A stretch of 64,000 nucleotides of DNA from Pseudomonas sp. CFBP 13711. Lineage in GTDB: Bacteria > Pseudomonadota > Gammaproteobacteria > Pseudomonadales > Pseudomonadaceae. The stretch spans positions 310,001 to 374,000 of the forward strand of contig NZ_JACYVI010000001.1 in the NCBI RefSeq assembly GCF_014842265.1. The letters are read 5' to 3'. Below the pieces are notes generated by a model. That model searched no databases. It saw only the letters and a list, made by a program, of their open reading frames with translations, and was not told where the DNA came from. The position numbers and the translations under genes are program-made. Below are positions 26,408 to 34,439 of the stretch, piece after piece; the stretch's first letter is position 1, and every line of letters starts with the position of its first letter.

Positions 26408-29400
26408 TTACTTGCCTCCCAACTTTCGGATCGATTCCGATATCAAATCGAAAGTTTCGTCGAATGTGCAGTTTGTGGCTTTAAGAATCGACGCAATTTG
26501 GTTGGCTAGGAGCCGGAAGTAGGAAGGCTGGGGGTATTCTGCCGAGAGGAGTTCTGGGGACTTGGCGATCTTCTCAACTACGGCAGTGTAGTTGACAGAC
26601 GTCAAGTGTGGATAAGCTTCGGAATCCAATATTTCTGCAATGATGCGGTGGCGAGGGTTTGCCATGTCGACCGCGTGCCTTTTTGCTCCAACCAGATCCC
26701 GGTACCGGCTTATATAGCCGGGATTGCTGTTCTCAGACTCCAGAAATGTATTAAGCTGATCAGCTAGTCGTGTATAGGACGCTAATTCGTATCGTGTGAT
26801 AGTGAGATCTGAATGGTATGGTTCTAATTCTGCCGCCGGCAAATCGGTTGAGCTGAGCTGTACAATCTTCTCAATAAGTTTTTCGCTTTTGCGTTGGGCC
26901 TGTCTCATACAAACATTTATTCCAGGGAGATGGTCTACACCCCACACTGCGCCATCACACAAACTGCATGTTCTAGCTCGGCGTGTAAACTCCATCAACT
27001 TCATAGGGCAATCACCATTTCTCATGCAAATGCAATGGGTCATGAACAGCGGAACTGTTTGAGATTTTACCATCAAATCAAGACCGGTTTCTTGGCTGTT
27101 GATAAAATAGAATTGTTTACTAATGAAGTTTTGATCTCTGATAAGTTGCTGTTTGTCCTGGCTCCAGCCTTCAACAATCGCGCTCCCAGGAGAGTTTGGA
27201 GACTTTATCTTGCCCATCAGTGCCTTGTAAGCACTTTCGGTAACTATATTGTTAGCCGTGTTGATATTTTCGAGAAGCTCTTCCGCAGGAAGTATTGTGT
27301 AGTAGTCAGACATGTTACCAGATCGGTGGCCGGCTTGTCGGGCCGCGATGGTAACTTCCAGATGCCCGTAGATCCGCATATGTGTTATCCATGTCGCTCG
27401 CAGAGCATGGGGCACATGGACTGCAAGATCTTCGCCTGTTTTGCCTGGTGTGATAAAAGCGTGAAGCGAATCAGGTGATACGACCGAATTGTACAACCCT
27501 TCAAGTCCCTGGCAGAAACGTATCCACTCATTTGAATAAGTAGAGTCAGCGAACGGGAGATCGTTTCCGCCCCATGGACTGCGAAACAACGGGCAGATTT
27601 GACCATAGCCTTGCGGATCTCTCGGATCATTTTCGTAGTAAACGAGGCCTGGAGGTATACGATAGATCTCTGTTTGAAAACGTCGCTCATCAAATAAGCT
27701 TTCCATTACGTGACCATCAATCACCACGTCCCGAGAGCTTCCGGATTTGTCAGTGTTTATGTGCAACATACACAAATTAAATTCATCTATTTTGCTGCTC
27801 TCAAAACCCTTGTCAAATGTCCTCAGGTCTAGCCACTGGCCATTCTGAAGCCTCTGGCCTGCGAATAACGCAATCGCAAGCATTCTCAGGCTTGAAAGCC
27901 ACGGAACATACGAGGTTATCATTTCTGTATATTCGGCCTCAGGGACAAAGTAATCCCCGTACCACCAATGATAAATGTTGGGGATAGAGTCGATCGGAAT
28001 TTCAAGATTTTCAGCTGGGTTGGTTGACCTTTGAATGGTTACTAACGCAGTAATTCCTAGTTCAGACAAATCTATCCAATCACTTCGCTTAATTATGGCG
28101 GCGTTTTCAACACTGATCCGGCCATCAATAATCATGGTTCTGAGTTGGACGCCTATTGAGTCAAGCGTATGCATGTAAGCCTTAGCAATAATAGCCGCTT
28201 CGCGTGGAAAGGGAATTTTGTTGCTTTTTGACCGGCTGCCGCTGCCTGTTGAGTCCATTTTTATATTGACAGGGTTAGAGTATTTGCCGTCTACGATGTC
28301 GTATCTAGGGCCATAAGTTCTCACTGTTTCAAAAAACAAATGCACCGCATTGATAAAAGGCTTATTAGATTTCTGTGTTCTAAGGGTGTTGCGTAACTGC
28401 AAAGCTGTTAACGGAACCTCAAAGCTGTCATCAAGGCCTTTTAAATTGCTTATTGCTTCAACAGTTTCTTCATCAATTAGGTCGTCGCACCAGTACAAAA
28501 TACGCTCGAAATCTTCGATGCGCTCGGGGAGTACAATGCGAGAGTCTGGGTGCTGCTCTTTCCATAGTGGCAGGTAACAAAATACATAATCCAATAGGAA
28601 TCGAAAATCATTTACTTGGGCATCGATATAGCCTTGTGATTTTCTTTTTGATTTTTGGAGTTTTTTGAAAAATTTAGATCCCATTAGGATCCACTGGCTA
28701 TAGTGCTCCATAATTTCAACTTTCTGTCGACCTGGATAGAACGTATTCGATATCCAGTGAAGGTCGGCGTTTCGTTTAGGAAATTCGACCAACAGCATGT
28801 AGTCTTCTGCTGACACCGCCATGCTGAGCGTGTCCAGCAGACTTCCGTCCTCGGTCACCGCTCCGCCGGCTTCCGAAAGCAACTGCTCGGCACGCTGTTT
28901 TATCTTTTGTTCACGACGATTTTCTATTGCCTTTGGTGATGGCCGAGCGTATTGCCTATTGATGTTTCTGATTTTGTAGCGTCTCAGCTTCTTGTCATGG
29001 GTAGGCAGGCTTTTGGCCTCTTCAGGTGTCATGACGTAATATTTAACGTATTCCAAGTATGTCTTTGTATATCGGGACGCATCACCTTCATGCGTGCGCT
29101 TGGCAGCCAGGTACATTCGATAGCGTTCTAAATAGAAGGCTTGATCTGGGGATATTATTTCGGGATGTAAAGTAGAAAACCTATTGACCCAGCTAAAGAG
29201 CGCGAATTTTCCATGCTTTTTTGTGCTCCCGTAAATCTCTACCATGGCGGGAACCGCCGACCACAGCTCGTTGAAATCGACGTCTTTGGGTGAATGCCAG
29301 TTGGTACGGTACTGCCAGTTACGCGAGGCTCGCTCCAAAGAATTCACACCCTTCGCGACCTCCCAGATGAAGCCATACGTATATTTTTCTTCAAATTCCG

Positions 29401-29821
29401 GATTTTTCTTCCAGGCGTGCGTTATATTAAATGTGTAGGGCAGCGTCACGACACCCTCTGACCACAGTATGCACAGAAACTCTTTAAATACTACTCGTAG
29501 TCCCGAAACGTCTTCAGCCCATTCTGGATCTGAGCCGGTAAGTTTGTGATAAAGTTTTGTGTCTTCTGCTTTGTCGTATTCTACCCCTTGGGATATTTCA
29601 TAGATAATCTGCAGGTCTTGTTCTGATATGTTATTTAGTGGTCTCAGGTGAGATAACTTTAGGATTGCAATTCTTTTGTGATACTGCTTGTCGATAGAGT
29701 TCTCTTTGAGTCCGTTTTCCTTTGATTTGATTTTACTGATGATTAGGTTAAAAATTATATACGCTGCTGCTGCGAGTTTTTTAGCGTTTGCTACAGTTAT
29801 CACTGTCAATAGATTAATCAC
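26408..29821 (-). CDS. gmtZ: GmtZ-like giant tyrosine recombinase
   Basis: A 1137-residue protein. The catalytic domain lies near residues 620-860: Arg in LFAGQRLQNGQWLDL, HALRATWITHMRIYGHLE (HxxR), RQAGHRSGNMSDYY (GH and Tyr). After it comes a cysteine cluster (HCICMRNGDCPMKLMEF, then RTCSLCDGAVWG) that probably binds zinc. The N-terminal 600 residues hold basic helices around KNRREQKIKQRAEQLL. The start overlaps the gmtY stop by four bases. Size, catalytic site and order match gamma-mobile-trio integrase GmtZ. Its base composition is visibly more AT-rich than the flanking core genes. Confidence 0.85.
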   Translation of the reverse strand: MINLLTVITVANAKKLAAAAYIIFNLIISKIKSKENGLKENSIDKQYHKRIAILKLSHLRPLNNISEQDLQIIYEISQGVEYDKAEDTKLYHKLTGSDPEWAEDVSGLRVVFKEFLCILWSEGVVTLPYTFNITHAWKKNPEFEEKYTYGFIWEVAKGVNSLERASRNWQYRTNWHSPKDVDFNELWSAVPAMVEIYGSTKKHGKFALFSWVNRFSTLHPEIISPDQAFYLERYRMYLAAKRTHEGDASRYTKTYLEYVKYYVMTPEEAKSLPTHDKKLRRYKIRNINRQYARPSPKAIENRREQKIKQRAEQLLSEAGGAVTEDGSLLDTLSMAVSAEDYMLLVEFPKRNADLHWISNTFYPGRQKVEIMEHYSQWILMGSKFFKKLQKSKRKSQGYIDAQVNDFRFLLDYVFCYLPLWKEQHPDSRIVLPERIEDFERILYWCDDLIDEETVEAISNLKGLDDSFEVPLTALQLRNTLRTQKSNKPFINAVHLFFETVRTYGPRYDIVDGKYSNPVNIKMDSTGSGSRSKSNKIPFPREAAIIAKAYMHTLDSIGVQLRTMIIDGRISVENAAIIKRSDWIDLSELGITALVTIQRSTNPAENLEIPIDSIPNIYHWWYGDYFVPEAEYTEMITSYVPWLSSLRMLAIALFAGQRLQNGQWLDLRTFDKGFESSKIDEFNLCMLHINTDKSGSSRDVVIDGHVMESLFDERRFQTEIYRIPPGLVYYENDPRDPQGYGQICPLFRSPWGGNDLPFADSTYSNEWIRFCQGLEGLYNSVVSPDSLHAFITPGKTGEDLAVHVPHALRATWITHMRIYGHLEVTIAARQAGHRSGNMSDYYTILPAEELLENINTANNIVTESAYKALMGKIKSPNSPGSAIVEGWSQDKQQLIRDQNFISKQFYFINSQETGLDLMVKSQTVPLFMTHCICMRNGDCPMKLMEFTRRARTCSLCDGAVWGVDHLPGINVCMRQAQRKSEKLIEKIVQLSSTDLPAAELEPYHSDLTITRYELASYTRLADQLNTFLESENSNPGYISRYRDLVGAKRHAVDMANPRHRIIAEILDSEAYPHLTSVNYTAVVEKIAKSPELLSAEYPQPSYFRLLANQIASILKATNCTFDETFDLISESIRKLGGK

Positions 29822-31284
29822 GCTGCCAGCCTCCTGCGCAAGTCTCGCGCTAGGGCTTCGTAGGAGTCGGCACGCAGGCTGTCTATGGATTTTGTTTTAT
29901 TCCAAATCAGTTTAATCTTTTCTGACGCGTCGATCTCGGCCATCATGATTTCTTGGTCGAGTTTTGCGTAGATCATAGTGGCAGTGATATTGGCATGCCC
30001 CATCAGAACTTGGATTTCGGCCAAGGTCAAACCTATGCTTGGTCGACCAGGTATGTAGATAAAGTTTCTTGCCCAGTAGCCGTAGAAGTGCCGTAAGCTG
30101 TGGGATGTATAAGGCTTGCCACCACGCTCAGTAAAAGCCATTTTGTTCTCAGTCTGGGCTTTCAACAGCGCGCGATTAAGCCTACGATTTAACGAGTTGG
30201 CTTCCAGTGCTTCCAGTAGAGGTGCGCCGTAGCTGTTAGGGCTGTCTGACACAAAAAGGAAATCACTGTCTGAAGTGGGGCGCTCGATCTTATATTCTGC
30301 CAGTGACTCAAAGAACATCTTTTTAAAGGGTTCGAACATATAGATGTGAGCAGTGGCCCTGCCTTTATATGGCAGTTCCTTCGCTGATGGGTCGCGACGA
30401 TTATTCGGATCGGCCACCAGCAGCGTTCGCTCCGAGACCTTGATGTCTGAGATTTTCATGGCCCACGCTTCTGACTGCCGCAGGCTGCCCCCACATTGGA
30501 GCAGGGCCACAGTCCGCTCTAACGGTGGAAGGCTTTTGAGAAGATCTAGGATCTGGTCGCTCGGAAAGTCTTTCCGTTTCGTATCCGTGGGAGCCTTGCC
30601 GCCCTGAAGGCCGCCTATCGCCTGCCGGAACATCTCATCTGGCTTGGGTTTGAACTCCATAAGGTTCGACCGCATCTTGCTAATCTCAGATCGGTTACGT
30701 GCCCTAGGTTCGAGCTCAATGAGTTCTGCAGGCAGTTCCACTTTCTCCTCAGGGTTAAGGAGGTTTACTTTCGATAGCGAGTCCCTTAGCAGTGCCGAGT
30801 ACTTGCGGAGGAAGTCGTTTGCCGCGGCTTTGTATTTGTTAGCTGAGGCGATGGTGATGGGGCTCCTGCCTAGCCGGGTCGCGATGACTCTGATCAGGTA
30901 GTCGTCACTGCCAGCAGCCTCTGTCAAGAGCTTGAAATAGGATTGTAGGGTTTCACTCAAAGCTTTCGGGTCGATCTCCCCTGCGCCAAGCGCTTTGGCT
31001 TCGTAGAGATAATCGACAAGAAATGCGTTGTGGCCTATGTACTGGTAGTTTGCGCTCTCCGACCGTTTGCTACGGGGCATCCGGTGGATGATGCGTGAAT
31101 AGGCGTTGAAGGGGGCTACAGGTTCTCCGGTTGCTGCTTCGTACAGGCGGGGCGGGTCGCAGCGAATCAAGATCACATTCTTTAAACCACTACCAGCTTT
31201 TGGAGGTTGGCCTTCCGCTTCTTTTCTGGTGCCCACGGACGAGCCGCTTGGAGTGAAAGATTCGATTAAATTCGATTTTCTCAT
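29818..31284 (-). CDS. gmtY: GmtY-like tyrosine recombinase
   Basis: A 488-residue recombinase from ATG 31284; the frame stays open to 31329 but the inverted repeat 31300-31326 lies there and MRKSNLIESF is a more natural start. Catalytic residues: Arg in QCGGSLRQSEAWAM, HSLRH in TSHSLRHFYGYWA, GH in VLMGHANITATMIY with the Tyr nucleophile. The N-terminal region (residues 90-180) looks like a SAM-like core-binding domain. First gene of the five-gene operon and nearest to the tRNA, as expected for the border gene of a mobile island. Confidence 0.88.
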   Translation of the reverse strand: MRKSNLIESFTPSGSSVGTRKEAEGQPPKAGSGLKNVILIRCDPPRLYEAATGEPVAPFNAYSRIIHRMPRSKRSESANYQYIGHNAFLVDYLYEAKALGAGEIDPKALSETLQSYFKLLTEAAGSDDYLIRVIATRLGRSPITIASANKYKAAANDFLRKYSALLRDSLSKVNLLNPEEKVELPAELIELEPRARNRSEISKMRSNLMEFKPKPDEMFRQAIGGLQGGKAPTDTKRKDFPSDQILDLLKSLPPLERTVALLQCGGSLRQSEAWAMKISDIKVSERTLLVADPNNRRDPSAKELPYKGRATAHIYMFEPFKKMFFESLAEYKIERPTSDSDFLFVSDSPNSYGAPLLEALEANSLNRRLNRALLKAQTENKMAFTERGGKPYTSHSLRHFYGYWARNFIYIPGRPSIGLTLAEIQVLMGHANITATMIYAKLDQEIMMAEIDASEKIKLIWNKTKSIDSLRADSYEALARDLRRRLAA

Positions 31285-31299
31285 ATATTGACTAGTCCC

Positions 31300-31326
31300 T
31301 ATATGTGTGATATGAATACACATATA
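31300..31326. promoter_or_regulatory. Perfect inverted repeat upstream of the recombinase operon
   Basis: TATATGTGT (31300-31308) and ACACATATA (31318-31326), 9-base arms with a 9-base spacer, centred about 29 bases before the gmtY start. A probable operator or autoregulatory site for the whole operon. Confidence 0.6.
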
Positions 31327-32137
31327 CACTATGGATAGTAAATAATCACGCGATTTTCGATAGATAAATGCTATTGATACATGCTATTTGATAGGTTGTT
31401 GAGTTTCTTCAGGCTTCACACTGAGTTTTAGTCTCTAAAGCTGGAGCGGGACTACCCCAGCTCGGCGGCCTTGTCGGTCAGTTACATGGCCCTGGCGCGG
31501 CGTGCTGAGCGGTAGAGTGTGGTAGGGCGGTAGAACTGAGAAATGGCAGCGTAATTTCGAATTACGATCGCGGATCAGCCGGTGCATACCCTTTTGCTTG
31601 TCGGTGCCCTTTAACGCTGAGCATGTTCGACTAAGTCCTTTCTCATGGTCTGCGACTGGGCAGGAAGTATTCTGTCTCTATGTGATCATCTGGCGTGCCC
31701 GTGCCCGTGCCCGTGCCCATGCCCATGCGCTGGTCGATCGTCGCATTGACTGGCACCCCTAGTCACAACGCATTCCCGACGTCTTTTTGATTTGGTGACC
31801 TGTAGGGCGCTTGAGTTGCTCACGCGTCCTCTTCAGTCTCACTCATTGCTAGGAAGGCTGCTCACTGCGCGCGGAAGAGCGAATGTCTGGCGGTCTGTGG
31901 TTTCCGTTGAATCTGGTTGGCGGCGGCGTGACAGGTAGGTGGGCATTATTCCGCGCACGGTGTCGTGGGCGCATGAGCCTGCGGGCCGAGAATTGGGTTT
32001 CGCTCACAAAAAATTTGCAGTCTGGCGGGGCGTACCGTTGCTGCCGTGTGTGCCGAGGAGGGGATAGGCGATAATTGAGTGCGCGGAGATTTAGAGCGGA
32101 AGTATCTGATTAAAAGCAGTTTTTCTTTGGAAGGGAT
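31327..32137. other. Island-end noncoding region between recombinase operon and tRNA
   Basis: About 810 bases without a convincing gene. It should include the operon promoter and possibly the recombination site. The only clear structure is the hexamer repeat at 31695-31730. No copy of the tRNA 3' end was seen here. Confidence 0.4.
31695..31730. repeat. GTGCCC hexamer tandem repeat
   Basis: Four GTGCCC units followed by ATGCCC and ATGCGC. Not in a recognised gene; lies in the noncoding end of the island. Confidence 0.88.
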
Positions 32138-32211
32138 GGAGCGGGTAGAGGGAATCGAACCCTCCTCGATAGCTTGGGAAGCTATAGTTTTACCAATAAA
32201 CTATACCCGCA
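32138..32211 (-). tRNA. tRNA-Gly(CCC)
   Basis: A complete 74-base tRNA including encoded CCA. Acceptor stem GCGGGTA/TACCCGC, D arm GTTT/AAAC, anticodon stem ATAGC/GCTAT with loop TTCCCAA (anticodon CCC), T arm GAGGG/CCCTC with loop TTCGATT. Glycine tRNA genes are common island insertion sites; the recombinase operon lies on its 3' side. Confidence 0.95.
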
Positions 32212-32231
32212 TAACATAAAAAGCTTGCTCA

Positions 32232-32305
32232 CAAAAGCGGTTGTCCAGTAAGAACCCTCAACTAAAGCTTGGGAAGCTTTCGTTTTGCCACTAAACTATA
32301 CCCGC
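32232..32305 (-). pseudogene. Damaged second tRNA-Gly(CCC) copy
   Basis: The 5' half is intact: acceptor GCGGGTA, D arm GTTT/AAAC, anticodon stem AAAGC/GCTTT around TTCCCAA. The stem differs from the intact copy by paired changes, so it descends from a functional tRNA. After GAGGGTTC the 3' half no longer folds: the T-stem partner is lost, and only a part-match to the acceptor (ACCGCT) remains. A scar from recombination in the tRNA 3' half is a plausible cause. Confidence 0.75.
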
Positions 32306-32488
32306 TTTTAACCTGACGCCTTTGGAGCGGCTGACTTTGTACCAGATGCGGCGGGTGAATTGAAGCGTTAAATGCCTCACCGACCCGATCCGTGTGGCCG
32401 CCCCCTGATTTGCCGTCCAATGGCACTCATCAGGCTCTGCAGCAAACCCTTCCTTCCCCGGCTGCTGCCCTATCATTTCCCATTCCAA

Positions 32489-33373
32489 TCACACCGCAAA
32501 CGCCTGTTGCGACCGATCCGTTCTGTAATGAATGCGCCGGGGTCCGGGCGCGGGCGTCAGAAACCCATGCAGCGCCTCTTTCGATGCCAGGCACGCTGCC
32601 TTGCTCTCCATGTCGAGAAAGTGCCCCGCATCCTGAATGGTGCTGAAATGGCAGTCGCGAATGTAGTGGGCGAAGTGCCGGGCGTCGGCAGCCGAGGTGT
32701 ACTCGTCCCACACACCGTTCATGAACAGCACCGGCACATTGATGCGCCGGGCCGCTTTCATCTGCGGATGATTGCTCGCGTCCAGCACATGGTTGATGTG
32801 GTGGTGCATCTGCGCGTACTCGTGCAGATCCAGGGAGCTAACGTGCTTGTGGTTGTAGCGCTTGAACAGAGAAGGCAGGTGTTTGCCCAGCGTGCTGTTG
32901 AGTAACTCACCGACGCCATGGCGATTGTAGGCGGCGAAGTGTCGCTGGCCGCGCTCGAGGTAGTCGCGCAGCGGGTCGCTGATGACGGGCGAGAACGAAC
33001 TGATCACGGCTTTCTCAATGCGCTTGGGCCGGTGCGCCAGGGCGACCAGCGCCGCCGCGCCACCCCATGAAAACGACAGCAGCAGTTCGGCGTTGAAGTG
33101 GTCGATGAGCTCCAGAAGCAACTGACCTTCCAGCTCCTTGGTCAGGGGGCGTTCATGGGCGTTGTGCGGTTTTGATTTGCCGGCGTAAGGCGGGTCGTAC
33201 AGCACGACGTTGAATTGCGGGTGAAGGTTGCGCACGGTTTGAGCGAAGGAGGTGGTCGTGGCGAGCGAGCCATTGACCAGAATGATGGTCTTCTCGGCGG
33301 CGTCTGCGCGATAGAGCTCCGTGTAAACCCGGAACTGGCCTTGTATGTCCAGCAGAGTGATTTCTGGCTTCAT
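32489..33373 (-). CDS. phaG: PhaG-like 3-hydroxyacyl-ACP thioesterase/transacylase
   Basis: An alpha/beta hydrolase of about 294 residues, closest by eye to Pseudomonas PhaG (EITLLDIQGQFRVYTELYR, NGSLATTTSFAQTVRNLHP), also related to RhlA. Nucleophile elbow SFSWGGAA, acid in GVWDEYTSAADA, His in QDAGHFLDMESK. PhaG links fatty-acid synthesis to medium-chain polyhydroxyalkanoate by releasing or transferring (R)-3-hydroxyacyl groups. Start at ATG 33373, 8 bases from AGGAG; ATG 33379 is too close to it. RhlA-type activity (rhamnolipid precursor) is the alternative. Confidence 0.88.
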   Translation of the reverse strand: MKPEITLLDIQGQFRVYTELYRADAAEKTIILVNGSLATTTSFAQTVRNLHPQFNVVLYDPPYAGKSKPHNAHERPLTKELEGQLLLELIDHFNAELLLSFSWGGAAALVALAHRPKRIEKAVISSFSPVISDPLRDYLERGQRHFAAYNRHGVGELLNSTLGKHLPSLFKRYNHKHVSSLDLHEYAQMHHHINHVLDASNHPQMKAARRINVPVLFMNGVWDEYTSAADARHFAHYIRDCHFSTIQDAGHFLDMESKAACLASKEALHGFLTPAPGPRRIHYRTDRSQQAFAV

Positions 33374-33456
33374 CTCCATGTCTCCTGACGAAAAAACGGG
33401 GTGCGCGTAGACACGTTGCACGTGTTTCGTGACAGGTAGGCAATTGGACGCAGGTT

Positions 33457-34149
33457 TCAGATCAACGCGATTTCGTCGGCACTCAGGGCTCTGTACTGTC
33501 CGGGGTCCAGCGCCGGGTCGAGTTTCAGCGGCCCCATGCTTTCGCGGTGCAGCCGGGTCACCTTGTTGTCGAAGTGGCCGAACATGCGTTTGACCTGATG
33601 GTAACGCCCTTCCACAATGCTCAGCCGGGCGCGGTGACTGCCCAGAATCGTCAGCTCGGCAGGCTGTGTCGTCAGGTCTTCAAACGCGAAATAAAACCCT
33701 TCAGCGAATTTCTCGACGTAGTGCGCGCCGATGTCGTCTTCGGTCTCGACGTCATAGACCTTCGCCAGTTTGGTGATCGGCTGCGTCAGGCGGCGCGACC
33801 ACTGCCCATCGTTGGTGATGAGCATCAGCCCGGAGGTGTTGAAATCCAGTCGGCCGGCGATGTGCAGGTCGTCCTTGTCGGTCTCCTCAAGCAGGTCGAG
33901 CACGGTGGGGTGCTGCGGATCGACGGTTGCGCTGACGCAGCCCTGGGGTTTGTGCAGCATGAAATACCGGGCGGGTTTGCCGAGCTGAAGGACTTCGTCG
34001 TCGATCCGTACCTGACTGAACTCGCGGACCTCGTGCAGCGGGTTTTTTACCAGCAACCCGTCGACGTGCACACGGCCTGCGATCAGTGCCAGTCGTACCT
34101 CTTTGCGGCTGAAGCGCGGCAGGTTGCTGAGGAAACGGTCAAGACGCAT
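33457..34149 (-). CDS. rsuA: 16S rRNA pseudouridine synthase, RsuA family
   Basis: A 230-residue protein: N-terminal S4 RNA-binding domain (MRLDRFLSNLPRFSRKEV) and the RsuA catalytic domain with the Asp in HIAGRLDFNTSGLMLI, plus EGRYHQVKRMFG. RsuA isomerises U516 of 16S rRNA. The start overlaps the CWC gene stop; the much longer open frame upstream (to 35070) is antisense shadow of the neighbouring gene. Confidence 0.93.
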   Translation of the reverse strand: MRLDRFLSNLPRFSRKEVRLALIAGRVHVDGLLVKNPLHEVREFSQVRIDDEVLQLGKPARYFMLHKPQGCVSATVDPQHPTVLDLLEETDKDDLHIAGRLDFNTSGLMLITNDGQWSRRLTQPITKLAKVYDVETEDDIGAHYVEKFAEGFYFAFEDLTTQPAELTILGSHRARLSIVEGRYHQVKRMFGHFDNKVTRLHRESMGPLKLDPALDPGQYRALSADEIALI

Positions 34150-34357
34150 CGCGAATCTTCGCCCCAACGCCTGCGCACTGCGGACACAGACATGCCTGTC
34201 CACGCACCTCTTCGGGCAGCGCTGCCAATAGCGCCGGGTCGATCTCGGCGGTAAAACACCAGCAGGCTTGATCCACTGTGCGCGGATCAGCCAGGGTGCA
34301 GCGGTTACTGGCGCCGCAAACGGGGCAGATGCTCGTGTCGATGATGTGAGTGTCCAT
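34139..34357 (-). CDS. Cysteine-rich CWC family protein
   Basis: A 72-residue protein with cysteine pairs (ICPVCGASNRC, the CWCF motif, then CLCPQC), a probable zinc-binding domain. It overlaps the rsuA start by 11 bases, and this pairing is common in Pseudomonas and other proteobacteria. Function unknown. Confidence 0.88.
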   Translation of the reverse strand: MDTHIIDTSICPVCGASNRCTLADPRTVDQACWCFTAEIDPALLAALPEEVRGQACLCPQCAGVGAKIRDAS

Positions 34358-34439
34358 GTAGAGCGCCGCCTTTGAGTGCCGCCAATGCTAGCGCGCGGCC
34401 CTGTCTCGCGCCATGAGCATGTGATCCCGGGCAACGCGC

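Noticed and set aside
31690..31730. CRISPR-like or direct-repeat array
   Set aside because: The units are six bases long and contiguous, a simple tandem repeat without spacers.
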